Source: Cornus controversa (taxonomy: Eukaryota > Streptophyta > Magnoliopsida > Cornales > Cornaceae). Taken from it: DNA of 64,000 nucleotides. The stretch is from contig CM048847.1 in NCBI GenBank assembly GCA_026545225.1, positions 15,309,835-15,373,834 of the forward strand, given 5' to 3'. Below are positions 55,501 through 59,716 of the stretch, piece by piece (position 1 is the first letter of the stretch; each line of letters begins with the position of its first letter). Made by a program: the position numbers and the translations under genes. The notes under the pieces are model-generated. The model had not been told where the DNA came from. It ran no database searches and worked only from the letters and a program-made list of their open reading frames with translations.

Positions 55501-58500
55501 AATTCCAACACAACTCCGGCAAGCTTCGATGACCTCGCAGCCGCGAGCATCACCTCCTACCCAGCCCAAGACCACCTCTCGGCTTCTTTCTCTTCTCTCT
55601 TTCTCTCTCTAACTTTCCTCTCTCTCTCTGGCTTTTCTCTTATTTTGTAAGATACATATATATATATCTATATATATATATATATAACAGTACAGTTGTT
55701 ATAATATTATTTATATGTAATTGCCTTAAGAGTTAAGAGCATAACTTTTGTATGCAATGGCGATCGAGACACCTGTACAACATATTCTTTCGAATCTTAA
55801 AAGCATCAGATCAATATTACGAGTCTATAAACCAACGTAATTAATTGCTTTTGGTCTGCGGGCCCTACAAATCATTTTAAATAATATATTTTCCAATTTT
55901 AAAATCAATATATTACAAGTCTATATACCATCGTCATCAATTGCCTTTGCTGGCCCAGGCTATGGAAGCATCAAAGCAAGAGCTTGTGAAAGGCTAAGGT
56001 CGACTATCATTTAATTTTTATTTCCTCCACACATTATTCTATGCAAATGATATACACTATTTTATCCTTCACGGTCACTGCCAAAAAATGCTCTCCTTAC
56101 ACAAATTTTATCCGTAAATCATGTATATAATAATATATATATACACATCCACCACCTATATATAATTATATATATATATCCACCATATATATAATTATAT
56201 GTCTATAATTTAATCCAAGGCCTATCAAATTAATTAAATGGCTTTATGAAAATTTTAAGTTATTACAATATATGTTTGGAGTGGTATTTTTTATATTGTG
56301 TTTTGTGCTTATTGTTGCTATATTTTTGAGGTATAATTGTTTAAAAAGTTAGTTTGAATTGTTTTTCTACTAGTTTTGTAGAATCTTACGATTCACGATC
56401 CGATTCTACGAAACCCAAATCGATTCTACCTACAATCCCGATCCTGATAACCTTGGTTCTACCCATGGGTTTATCATGGTATCAGAGCAGGTGTACTAAA
56501 AGGATGGGTCGGGTTCGTAAATCCTGCCCTGCGTGGAGGGGGAGAGCCGAGTGTCTCCAGCCCTGGTGCTAAAGGGGAGTGTTAGCATTGTCCCACATCG
56601 CCTGGGTACCTTCGGAATGTGCAGTGTATATACACATGGGCACCCTCTCCTTATAAGCCAATTTTTAAGGATGAGTTCTACCCATGGGTTTATCATGGTA
56701 TCAGAGCAGGTGTACTACAGGGATGGATTAGGTTCGTATCTCCTGCCCTGCTTGGAGGGGGAGAGCAGAGTGCCTCCAGCCCTGGCGCTGAGGGAGAGTG
56801 TTAGCATAGTCCCACATGTGTATATACACTGCACATTCCAAAGGTACCCAGGCGATGTGGGACTATGCTAACACTCCCCCTCAACGCCAGGGTTGGAGGC
56901 ACTCGACTCTCCCCCTCCACGCACGGCAGGAGATACGAACTCGACCCATCCCTGAAGTATACTTGCTCTGATACCATGATAAACACATGGGTAGAAGAAC
57001 CCAATCTATGGAATGTGCAATGTATATACACATGGGCACCCTCTCCTTATAAGCCGATTTTCAAGGATGAGTTCTACTCATGGGTTTATCATGGTATCAG
57101 AGCAAGTGTACCACAGGGATGAGTCGGGTTCGTGTCTCCTGCCCTGCGTGGAGGGGGAGAGCCGAGTGTAGGGGTGGCAATTTCCTCCGCCCCGCTCCAC
57201 CCCTAATAGTAGTAGGGGCGGGTATGGTTTTTTTAAGAAAACCCGCCTAGCACCTGCCCCGCCCCGATTATATACATACATACATACACACACATATATA
57301 TATATATACATACATATATATATATTGTGACATAATTGTATGAAATGTGCCATTTCTTTTATTATTATATTACTTATATAAATATAGTATACTAGATATA
57401 TGGCAGCCACTAGGTTACCTTGTTCTGCTCTATTCCTCTCTTTATCTTATGGCTAAAAGAGAACTCTCTCTATCTTGTGTACATAATAGATCTATAATAA
57501 AAAAAATTCTTGAAGACCAAAACCGTTTCTATCTCCATCTACATATGTATGTATGTTTGTGTCATTTTCTTTGGTCTTATACATTGGGGTTTTGATTGTA
57601 GGAGTATTGTATCATCATTTGGGTACATTTAGCCCAACTATCGAATTCAAAGCAAATAAAGCAAAGGATTTTAAGGAGTTTGTTATTCCTCTCTTTCTCT
57701 AAATGGGGCGGTTTCTTAACGGGAGATGGATTTAGTATTTCCTTGATGGGGCGAGGTAGGGTTTTGACATACCTGCCCCATACCCGCCTCGTTGCCATCC
57801 CTAGCTGAGTGTCTCCAGCCCTAGCGTTGAGGGGGAGTGTTAGCATAGTCCCACATCGCCACCATGGTATCAGAGCAAGTGTACCGCAGGGATAAGTCAG
57901 GTTCGTATCTCCTGTCCTGTGTGGAGGGGGAGAGCCGAGTGTCTCCAGCCCTGGCGCTGAGGGGGAGTGTTAGCATATTCCCACATCGCCTGGGTACCTT
58001 TGGAATGTACATTATATATACATATGGGCACCCTCTCCTTACAAGCTGGTTTTTAAAGATGAGTTCTACCCATGGGTTTATCATGGTATCAGAGCAGGTG
58101 TATCGCAGGGATGGGTCGAATTCGTATCTCCTACCGTGCGTGGAGGGGAAGAGCCGAGTGTCTCCAACCCTGGCGCTGAAGGGGAGTGTTAGCATAATCC
58201 CACATCGCCTGGGTACCTTTGGAATGTGCAGTGTATATACACATGTGGGACTATGCTAACACTCTCCCTCAGAAACTGAACCAGAATTCGCCACCCAGGA
58301 GGATACCAAGTCACTTAAAGGATTATCACACATCCAAAACAGCACATAAATTGAGTGCTTCCATGATTACTTGCTCGTATATCATAAAAGAAACTGCGTA
58401 TCTCAGAATAACAACAGAAGAAAGAACTATTAAGACAAAAAAAGAATAGCAAAAAATCAGGCTTATAAATGATCAATGCTAGAAATCTTTCAACTGCTTC

Positions 58501-58843
58501 AGCTATTTTAACATTCAAGGACAAAATTGCTTTAAAAAATAAACAAAAAATGTGTATACACATGAAAAAAATGCACGATAGGACATAACAAAGTCTACAC
58601 AGGCTCCAAAATAATGTGAAAAATATAGAACTAAGCTTTAGTCTCCAGCATAATTGCATATATTTTGACAAGAAACTAACAAATCTTGAAATTAAAACAT
58701 GTTTTTTGCAGTTGTACCAGAGTCAATGCCAGGCACTGAAAAGTTTCGTTGCGACCTATTATATCGTTGCGGACAGTGTTAATTGCTAGTCTCAAAAAAT
58801 CATGATTCTCGTTCAGCAAACATGAAGTCACTATGTACCCAAC
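10434..58843 (-). CDS. AP-2 complex subunit alpha (alpha-adaptin), 25 coding exons, 5' end outside window
   Basis: Alpha-adaptin is the large subunit of the heterotetrameric AP-2 adaptor. It links plasma-membrane lipid and cargo to clathrin in endocytosis; alpha pairs with sigma2. Joining 25 minus-strand exons (58718-58843 down to 10434-10590) gives 2805 nt, 934 residues plus TGA. It matches plant alpha-adaptin throughout: HEAT-repeat trunk (fragment residues 1 to about 510), low-complexity hinge (about 513-650, with LLGDLL-like motif ILGDLLGPL), and ear (about 654-934). All junctions are GT-AG with consistent phases. About 86 N-terminal residues, including the region that in other AP-2 alphas contacts phosphoinositide, must be encoded upstream of the window. 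Introns reach 10.6 kb and are full of transposons, but no coding exon is damaged. AP-1 gamma and beta subunits are excluded by the sequence. Arabidopsis has two nearly identical alpha genes, so the paralogue cannot be named. Confidence 0.97.
10702..10781 (-). CDS. AP-2 alpha exon (ear platform, [10 protein letters not shown])
   Basis: 80 bp with acceptor TTCAG and donor GTATGT. It encodes residues 857-882, [20 protein letters not shown] followed by DPMLTF, plus two bases of Glu883. Arabidopsis reads [20 protein letters not shown] here, so the match is clear. Confidence 0.97.
11079..14900 (-). pseudogene. L1-type LINE A, ORF2 remains (endonuclease, reverse transcriptase, zf-RVT)
   Basis: Reading the minus strand from right to left gives an AP-endonuclease start ([18 protein letters not shown], then VVCLQETKL) near 14660-14530 and [10 protein letters not shown] near 14260. 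RT pieces follow: [17 protein letters not shown] and [15 protein letters not shown] at 13190-13350, and [11 protein letters not shown] near 12800. The post-RT segment [11 protein letters not shown] is near 11920. Many stops and frameshifts interrupt it. A T run at about 11079-11095 on the plus strand is the 3' poly(A) tail. The element sits in the intron between exons 10702-10781 and 17385-17456, in the same orientation as the host gene. A CCCTTCCC-type low-complexity run at 14690-14745 lies just 5' of the endonuclease. Confidence 0.85.
14950..16860 (-). pseudogene. L1-type LINE A, ORF1 (gag-like) remains
   Basis: The longest open piece (16048-16557) contains [20 protein letters not shown] followed by [12 protein letters not shown]. 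This matches the plant LINE ORF1/DUF4283-type RNA-binding segment (typically GLPLHLW...IGN.CGGF..VD). It lies directly upstream, on the minus strand, of the ORF2 remains, which is the normal LINE order. The 5' end near 16860 is approximate; no TSD was identified. Confidence 0.65.
17385..17456 (-). CDS. AP-2 alpha exon (ear, [10 protein letters not shown])
   Basis: 72 bp, phase 0 at both ends; acceptor TTTCAG, donor GTAAGG. It encodes residues 833-856, [20 protein letters not shown] followed by MLCL, near-identical to the Arabidopsis ear. The next intron, 6.6 kb, holds LINE A. Confidence 0.97.
17533..17613 (-). CDS. AP-2 alpha exon (ear, [16 protein letters not shown])
   Basis: 81 bp, phase 0; acceptor TTTGCAG, donor GTAAGT. 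It encodes residues 806-832, [16 protein letters not shown] then [11 protein letters not shown]. Only a 76-bp intron separates it from the next exon, while the preceding intron is 7.9 kb. Confidence 0.97.
17614..18850. other. Intron sequence, unique-looking, with a GC-rich patch
   Basis: Ordinary intron sequence lies between the exon at 17533-17613 and the gypsy remnant. A patch at about 17875-18030 has alternating CCCGCC and GGGGACGGGG blocks reminiscent of the hAT-like element at 57169-57803, but no clear terminal inverted repeats or TSD were found. Confidence 0.35.
20814..22115. mobile_element. hAT-type element, 1302 bp, non-autonomous (hAT-1)
   Basis: An 8-bp TSD ATGCTTTG flanks it at 20806-20813 and 22116-22123. 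The ends are CATGGTTGTC and, on the other strand, CAAGGTTGTC, continuing as ...AAAATCG and ...AGGATCG. Subterminal GATTCTAC and ACGATTC motifs are repeated near both ends, as in hAT transposase-binding regions. There is no transposase. It interrupts the RT domain of the gypsy remnant, so it is younger than that element. It shares ends and internal blocks with the element at 54913-56455. Confidence 0.9.
24560..25030. repeat. C-rich degenerate minisatellite with C15 tract
   Basis: Imperfect units built around GGGCACCATCC, AAGCGCC and CACCCCC repeat across the segment, with long C runs including 15 C at 24891-24905. Similar blocks lie at 19180-19345, at the other end of the gypsy remnant, so this may be LTR or leader sequence. 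Confidence 0.6.
25516..25641 (-). CDS. AP-2 alpha exon (ear, EEFFPQW motif)
   Basis: 126 bp, phase 0; acceptor TATAG, donor GTACAC. It encodes residues 764-805: [20 protein letters not shown], then [20 protein letters not shown], then EV. The FFPQWR...GPPLKLQEV block is a hallmark of plant alpha-adaptin ears. Confidence 0.97.
25744..25827 (-). CDS. AP-2 alpha exon (ear sandwich, [15 protein letters not shown])
   Basis: 84 bp, phase 0; acceptor TTTAG, donor GTAATA. It encodes residues 736-763: [20 protein letters not shown] then FSYKFGTY. Confidence 0.97.
25967..26131 (-). CDS. AP-2 alpha exon (ear sandwich, [17 protein letters not shown])
   Basis: 165 bp, phase 0; acceptor TTTCAG, donor GTTAGC. 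It encodes residues 681-735: [40 protein letters not shown], then [15 protein letters not shown]. The asparagine-rich GNKNTSPL loop is conserved in plants. Confidence 0.97.
26265..26345 (-). CDS. AP-2 alpha exon (start of ear, [16 protein letters not shown])
   Basis: 81 bp, phase 0; acceptor TTCAG, donor GTTTGC. It encodes residues 654-680, [20 protein letters not shown] then YEDPNIQ, the first strand region of the ear after the hinge. Confidence 0.97.
27195..27437 (-). CDS. AP-2 alpha exon (hinge, ILGDLLGPL motif)
   Basis: 243 bp, the longest exon, phase 0; acceptor GACAG, donor GTACCG. It encodes residues 573-653, from [20 protein letters not shown] to [11 protein letters not shown]. It contains [19 protein letters not shown], a conserved hinge motif. 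The rest is acidic and low-complexity, as expected of the flexible hinge. Confidence 0.97.
27547..27726 (-). CDS. AP-2 alpha exon (start of hinge)
   Basis: 180 bp, phase 0; acceptor TTTAG, donor GTGAGA. It encodes residues 513-572, [40 protein letters not shown], then [27 protein letters not shown] and LLKVP are conserved plant hinge landmarks. Confidence 0.97.
27862..27982 (-). CDS. AP-2 alpha exon (end of trunk, FPERK)
   Basis: 121 bp; it begins with the third base of Lys472 and ends in phase 0; acceptor TTCAG, donor GTATGT. It encodes [40 protein letters not shown] (residues 473-512), the last helices of the trunk. Confidence 0.97.
28088..28192 (-). CDS. AP-2 alpha exon (trunk, [14 protein letters not shown])
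   Basis: 105 bp; it completes a split Ser437 and ends two bases into Lys472; acceptor TTCAG, donor GTGCGA. It encodes [20 protein letters not shown] then [14 protein letters not shown], a HEAT-repeat helix pair. Confidence 0.97.
28286..28392 (-). CDS. AP-2 alpha exon (trunk, [13 protein letters not shown])
   Basis: 107 bp; it starts in phase 0 after acceptor GAGTAG and ends two bases into Ser437; donor GTAAGG. It encodes [20 protein letters not shown] then [15 protein letters not shown]. The first residue is Leu where Arabidopsis has Val. The boundary was chosen because TTAAGT directly after TAG keeps the frame. Confidence 0.93.
28576..28641 (-). CDS. AP-2 alpha exon (trunk, [16 protein letters not shown])
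   Basis: 66 bp, phase 0; acceptor GTCAG, donor GTGTGT. It encodes residues 380-401, [20 protein letters not shown] then VK. Confidence 0.97.
28749..28854 (-). CDS. AP-2 alpha exon (trunk, [19 protein letters not shown])
   Basis: 106 bp; it completes split Trp344 and ends in phase 0; acceptor TTCAG, donor GTGACC. It encodes [20 protein letters not shown] then [15 protein letters not shown], identical to Arabidopsis over its length as far as I can tell. The intron upstream of it is the largest in the window (10.6 kb). Confidence 0.97.
28855..30020. other. Intron sequence without recognised element
   Basis: AT-rich intron sequence lies 5' of the exon at 28749-28854 and before the RTE-type LINE. 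No coding motif, inverted repeat or LTR pair was recognised. Confidence 0.4.
30020..31515 (+). pseudogene. RTE-type LINE fragment 1 (endonuclease, start of RT)
   Basis: Plus-strand pieces include [35 protein letters not shown], and (30425-30664) [20 protein letters not shown] followed by [20 protein letters not shown] and [12 protein letters not shown]. These are the AP-endonuclease motifs of plant RTE LINEs. At 31485-31515 it reads [12 protein letters not shown], the start of RT, and then breaks off. Stops and frameshifts are many. It is antisense to the host gene. Confidence 0.8.
31550..34537 (-). pseudogene. L1-type LINE B, ORF2 remains (endonuclease-linker, RT)
   Basis: RT fragments on the minus strand include [20 protein letters not shown] and [14 protein letters not shown] (32348-32650), then [15 protein letters not shown] (32156-32338), in which the catalytic box reads FGDD instead of the usual F/Y-A-D-D. 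Post-RT sequence follows near 32000-31600. The linker is at 33191-33574. The 3' part after RT is missing; the left edge abuts RTE fragment 1. Frameshifts are numerous. It is sense with respect to the host gene and resumes at 35577 after the inserted solo LTR. Confidence 0.75.
34543..35576. mobile_element. Solo LTR, 1034 bp, with palindrome array
   Basis: The element begins TGCAACACCTCG and ends GGTCTTTACA, flanked on both sides by the 5-bp TSD GGGCT (34538-34542 and 35577-35581). TG...CA ends plus a 5-bp TSD without internal coding sequence is the signature of a solo LTR. It sits inside LINE B. Between 34782 and 34980 it holds six copies of an ACGAT-NN-ATCG(T) palindrome, like those at 4711-4920 and 8137-8216. 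An internal near-duplicate ATAATCATCTCTAGAGAAAT block occurs at about 35461 and 35511. Confidence 0.88.
35577..36560 (-). pseudogene. L1-type LINE B, ORF1-side remains
   Basis: After the solo LTR the LINE resumes. The minus strand at 36006-36263 is open and resembles the C-terminal side of the LINE ORF1 in LINE A (compare [20 protein letters not shown] here with [20 protein letters not shown] there, and [13 protein letters not shown] with [13 protein letters not shown]). This shows LINEs A and B are related. The 5' end is approximate. Confidence 0.6.
36780..39065 (+). pseudogene. L1-type LINE E, internally deleted, split by TRIM-2
   Basis: Endonuclease C-terminal and linker sequence is readable: DLSVPNGGG, then [19 protein letters not shown], then [13 protein letters not shown] (37740-38000) and [20 protein letters not shown] (about 38165-38230). 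Almost all of RT is missing; the remainder resembles the post-RT zf-RVT and 3' UTR region, ending before a TA repeat at 39079-39100. It is antisense to the host gene. TRIM-2 (37458-37706) interrupts it. Confidence 0.65.
37458..37706 (+). mobile_element. TRIM-2: 249-bp miniature LTR element with 73-bp LTRs
   Basis: Two 73-bp direct repeats, 37458-37530 and 37634-37706, start TGTTGAAGGATTTATATATT and end GTTAACA, and differ at one base that I can see. The first is followed directly by TGGTATCAAAG, a primer-binding site for initiator Met-tRNA. The second is preceded by the polypurine run GAGGGGG. The internal part is only 103 bp. The flanks GCCCC and GTCCC are probably a 5-bp TSD with one change. 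No coding capacity: a TRIM (terminal-repeat retrotransposon in miniature). Confidence 0.9.
39414..39502 (-). CDS. AP-2 alpha exon (trunk, [21 protein letters not shown])
   Basis: 89 bp; it starts in phase 0 and ends two bases into Trp344; acceptor TTCAG, donor GTAATT. It encodes [20 protein letters not shown] then AEKFAPDLS. Confidence 0.97.
39631..39712 (-). CDS. AP-2 alpha exon (trunk, [14 protein letters not shown])
   Basis: 82 bp; it completes split Ser287 and ends in phase 0; acceptor TTGCAG, donor GTACAA. It encodes [20 protein letters not shown] then IVEELLQ, one of the most conserved trunk segments. Confidence 0.97.
40262..40359 (-). CDS. AP-2 alpha exon (trunk, [24 protein letters not shown])
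   Basis: 98 bp; it starts in phase 0 and ends two bases into Ser287; acceptor TGCAG, donor GTTAAA. It encodes [20 protein letters not shown] then [12 protein letters not shown]. Confidence 0.97.
40532..40633 (-). CDS. AP-2 alpha exon (trunk, [21 protein letters not shown])
   Basis: 102 bp, phase 0; acceptor CACAG, donor GTAAGT. It encodes residues 221-254, [20 protein letters not shown] then [14 protein letters not shown]. Confidence 0.97.
40634..42195. other. Intron sequence with promoter/5' leader-like patch at 41130-41560
   Basis: The intron contains a CT microsatellite (41131-41148), AAACCCTAA-type telo-box motifs near 41270, many CACCACC and GAAACCC words, and a TATATATA run near 41548. 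This composition recalls plant promoter or leader sequence, but no gene follows on either strand. A minus-strand open frame at 41284-41487 is Leu/Cys-rich and unsupported. Confidence 0.3.
42196..43310 (-). pseudogene. RTE-type LINE fragment 2 (C-terminal RT and 3' end)
   Basis: The minus strand at 42379-42885 is open for 168 codons with [53 protein letters not shown] and [19 protein letters not shown], the C-terminal domain of RTE reverse transcriptases. RT fingers/palm pieces ([20 protein letters not shown] then [19 protein letters not shown]) are at 42940-43173. The 3' end carries the RTE-like CATAAGGATGGGGTCGGCCA and a short CAT repeat (42207-42217). It is broken at 43310 next to an oppositely oriented RTE piece. 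Confidence 0.85.
43330..44880 (+). pseudogene. RTE-type LINE fragment 3 (endonuclease; internally deleted RT)
   Basis: Plus-strand pieces include [10 protein letters not shown] near 43440, then [20 protein letters not shown] and [19 protein letters not shown] at 43590-43740 (endonuclease). A region ending [18 protein letters not shown] is near 44600, after which sequence jumps to the RT C-terminus ([13 protein letters not shown] near 44790). Stops and frameshifts are many. It lies head-to-head with fragment 2. Because it retains its own 3' region it is a separate copy, not simply the inverted 5' half of fragment 2. Confidence 0.75.
45050..45441 (-). pseudogene. L1-type LINE scrap (endonuclease start)
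   Basis: The minus strand reads approximately [20 protein letters not shown] followed by VCLQET near 45200-45110, the same segment as in LINE A (14660-14560). Only this short endonuclease part remains. It abuts the copia remnant at about 45441. Confidence 0.65.
45442..47457 (-). pseudogene. Ty1/copia polyprotein remnant (gag to integrase N-terminus)
   Basis: The gag start lies at 47457: [20 protein letters not shown] then [15 protein letters not shown], the copia gag N-terminal pattern. After a hAT MITE insertion come protease/pre-integrase fragments ([29 protein letters not shown]) near 46050-45850. Then follow [14 protein letters not shown] (zinc-binding half) and [20 protein letters not shown] then [17 protein letters not shown] (integrase core) at 45738-45500. 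It is cut off inside the integrase. Stops and frameshifts make it dead. It is sense with the host gene. Confidence 0.85.
46482..46910. mobile_element. hAT-type MITE, 429 bp, rich in GAGCTCG/GCTCG words
   Basis: The left end TAAGGCTGCAAATGAA and right end (reverse-complemented) TAGGGCTACAAATAAA form an imperfect terminal inverted repeat. The 8-bp flanks CCAAAATC (46474-46481) and CCAAACGG (46911-46918) share CCAAA, a decayed TSD. The interior is packed with GCTCGGGCTCG, ACGAGCTC and GTTCACGAAC words on both strands. It is nested in the copia gag. Confidence 0.7.
47500..47660. repeat. Degenerate minisatellite GGATCACTCCAATTGGGTCG-type
   Basis: Words such as GGGTCGGGTTGGATCACTCC recur with variation about every 24-30 bp between the copia gag start and its primer-binding site, so it is part of the copia leader. 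Confidence 0.55.
47808..47826 (-). other. Copia primer-binding site
   Basis: On the minus strand TGGTATCAGGGTAGG follows TTTCAATA. TGGTATCAG is the usual initiator Met-tRNA primer-binding start of copia elements, and it lies about 350 bp upstream of the gag start. Confidence 0.7.
47827..48480 (-). mobile_element. Copia 5' LTR, outer edge not determined
   Basis: Sequence starting TGAAAGTAGGG on the plus strand (ending ...CTTTCA on the minus strand) borders the primer-binding site, as the inner end of the 5' LTR should. The other end was not found, so 48480 is a guess. TATATATA at 47918-47926 could be the LTR promoter. Confidence 0.45.
48889..48981 (-). CDS. AP-2 alpha exon (trunk, [23 protein letters not shown])
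   Basis: 93 bp, phase 0; acceptor TTTCAG, donor GTAAGT. It encodes residues 190-220, [20 protein letters not shown] then [11 protein letters not shown]. The following intron (8.3 kb) holds the RTE, L1 and copia pieces. Confidence 0.97.
49061..49132 (-). CDS. AP-2 alpha exon (trunk, [17 protein letters not shown])
   Basis: 72 bp, phase 0; acceptor TGCAG, donor GTTCTC. It encodes residues 166-189, [20 protein letters not shown] then SLFE. The donor is weak by consensus, but the next exon starts with the expected VLQR, which fixes the join. Confidence 0.95.
49310..49334 (+). repeat. Homopolymer of 25 G
   Basis: An uninterrupted run of 25 G lies in intron sequence. Such tracts form G-quadruplexes and are prone to length errors in sequencing, so the exact length is uncertain. 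Confidence 0.85.
49335..50028. other. Intron sequence without recognised element
   Basis: Ordinary AT-rich intron sequence between the G tract and TRIM-3. No coding or repeat signature was seen. Confidence 0.4.
50639..52244. mobile_element. Solo LTR, 1606 bp, nested in the TRIM-3 5' LTR
   Basis: The element begins TGTCACGCCCAAATTCC and ends CTTGAAAAACA. It is flanked by the perfect 5-bp TSD ACGGC (50634-50638 and 52245-52249). Removing it restores the TRIM-3 LTR to match its partner (compare 50130-50160). There is no coding domain. Its start resembles the LTR-like sequence at 4312. A TA microsatellite (about 51298-51316) and a 36-bp tandem repeat lie inside. Confidence 0.92.
51637..51733. 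repeat. 36-bp tandem repeat, about 2.7 copies
   Basis: T(A/G)CATCATAAGC starts at 51637, 51673 and 51709, an exact 36-bp period, inside the solo LTR. Confidence 0.8.
52470..53700. other. Intron sequence without recognised element
   Basis: AT-rich intron between TRIM-3 and the exon at 53701-53908. A plus-strand open frame near 52733-52972 is hydrophobic and unsupported. Confidence 0.4.
53701..53908 (-). CDS. AP-2 alpha exon (trunk, [16 protein letters not shown])
   Basis: 208 bp; it completes split Trp96 and ends in phase 0; acceptor TACAG, donor GTTTGT. It encodes residues 97-165, from [20 protein letters not shown] through [19 protein letters not shown]. The Met in MAQLLDE is internal, not a start. 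Confidence 0.97.
54002..54099 (-). CDS. AP-2 alpha exon (trunk, [21 protein letters not shown])
   Basis: 98 bp; it starts in phase 0 and ends two bases into Trp96; acceptor TTCAG, donor GTATGC. It encodes [20 protein letters not shown] then [12 protein letters not shown]. Confidence 0.97.
54176..54238 (-). CDS. AP-2 alpha exon (trunk, [21 protein letters not shown])
   Basis: 63 bp, phase 0; acceptor TGCAG, donor GTAAGA. It encodes residues 43-63, matching Arabidopsis [20 protein letters not shown]. Confidence 0.97.
54913..56455. mobile_element. hAT-type element, 1543 bp, non-autonomous (hAT-2)
   Basis: A perfect 8-bp TSD GTTCTACC flanks it (54905-54912 and 56456-56463). The ends are CAAGGTTGTTAAAATCG and, on the other strand, CAAGGTTATCAGGATCG, the same family as hAT-1. 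Subterminal ACGATTCTA words are dense. The interior (55230-55680) holds a leader-like block ending in TTTTGTAAG, with a related block in hAT-1 near 21110-21330. No transposase was recognised. It interrupts the first TRIM-1 LTR. Confidence 0.92.
57169..57803. mobile_element. hAT-like element, 635 bp (hAT-3), nested in TRIM-1
   Basis: The left end TAGGGGTGGCAA and right end (reverse-complemented) TAGGGATGGCAA form a terminal inverted repeat. The 8-bp flanks GCCGAGTG (57161-57168) and GCTGAGTG (57804-57811) differ by one base. Subterminal CCCGCC/GGGGCGGG words occur at both ends, with AT-rich sequence including a TATG/ATAC microsatellite between. No transposase was found. Confidence 0.85.
58718..58843 (-). 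CDS. AP-2 alpha exon (most 5' exon in window, [20 protein letters not shown])
   Basis: 126 bp, phase 0; acceptor CTGCAG, donor GTACAA. It encodes fragment residues 1-42: [42 protein letters not shown]. In Arabidopsis about 86 residues precede this point. None of their sequence was found between 58844 and 64000, so at least 5.1 kb of intron lies upstream. Confidence 0.97.
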
Positions 58844-59710
58844 CTGCAGCCATTTATAGCATGATAATTATTAATTAACCAGTACACAGTCACACAACTT
58901 TATTTCTAAACACAGAAAAATCTAAATAGAAAAAAAAAGAACAAATTTAGCACAATTTCCTGGCCATAGAAAAAGCACTGTATTTCATTCAGGAATCAAA
59001 TATAATTAAATTTTATTCTAGAGAGATGATGATACTAGATAGATCACTGAGTTTACTTTTACAATATATTGCTTCGTATATCATTCACTATTCTTAAGAA
59101 GGCATACAAAAAACACACCACCTAGTGAGAGATAAGCGAACAAAATAATAAACAACTAATACCAGTGGACCACCAGAATCACAAAAATATTATGTGCCTA
59201 TAGTAAACTTGATGATTCAGCATCAGAAAGAAGATACTTTAAATTGCATAACTTAAGCAAGCATTGATATCAGAGGTATGGCATTGGAAGATGAGCGGTG
59301 CAAAAGCAAGCTTTGTAAATTTGGACAAACTACAACAGAGTATCAGCAAGAAAGACACACAGAGATTTCGAGGTACTCAACGCACTTCTTGGCAACCAAT
59401 AGATAGCATTTCACTGTCTGTGAGTGTTTGCTTAGGCTAGGGTGGGCTTAAAGCTTCTAACTCTTTAAAAAATGACAATAAAAAAACATGAATGAAGTTA
59501 GACAAGGAGCCAAATCATGAACTTTGTATACTGCATAATCAAAGCATCCAATTTGTACAAGGTTCCCCCCAATTTCCACGAACTATGAGTTGGTTCTGTC
59601 TTGGCTGCAAGCCCAGAGTAACAAAAATTCTATTAAAGGTTGGTGAACCCAGATGAGTCACAGATACATGGCATCTTCTAATCATGAACTGCTAGCTTCT
59701 TGGAGGAGGA
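58844..59710. other. Intron sequence without recognised element
   Basis: AT-rich intron 5' of the first exon in the window. No missing N-terminal exon of alpha-adaptin and no transposon signature was seen. Confidence 0.45.
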
Positions 59711-59716
59711 AAACAA

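Larger units (their letters stand above)
54810..58270 (+). mobile_element. TRIM-1 array: tandem and partly inverted LTR/internal units, 219-bp period
   Basis: The unit is a 116-bp LTR (starting TGTTAGCATAGTCCCACATC, ending GGGTTTATCA), then a 103-bp internal part starting with primer-binding site TGGTATCAGAGCAGG and ending in a GAGGGGGAG-type polypurine run. LTRs start at 54810 (split by hAT-2, ending 56476), 56580, 56799 (short), 57838 (internally deleted), 57968 and 58187 (end rearranged). A 5'-truncated LTR ends at 57091. 56580-56799 and 57968-58187 are both exactly 219 bp. At about 56815-57000 the unit is inverted. At 58187-58261 the last LTR folds back on itself. No coding sequence is present. 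It is antisense to the host gene. Confidence 0.9.

Noticed and set aside
56354-58259. Many overlapping open frames of 60-131 codons on both strands
   Set aside because: They are repeated translations of the TRIM-1 LTR and internal segments, which have primer-binding and polypurine sites and no protein function.
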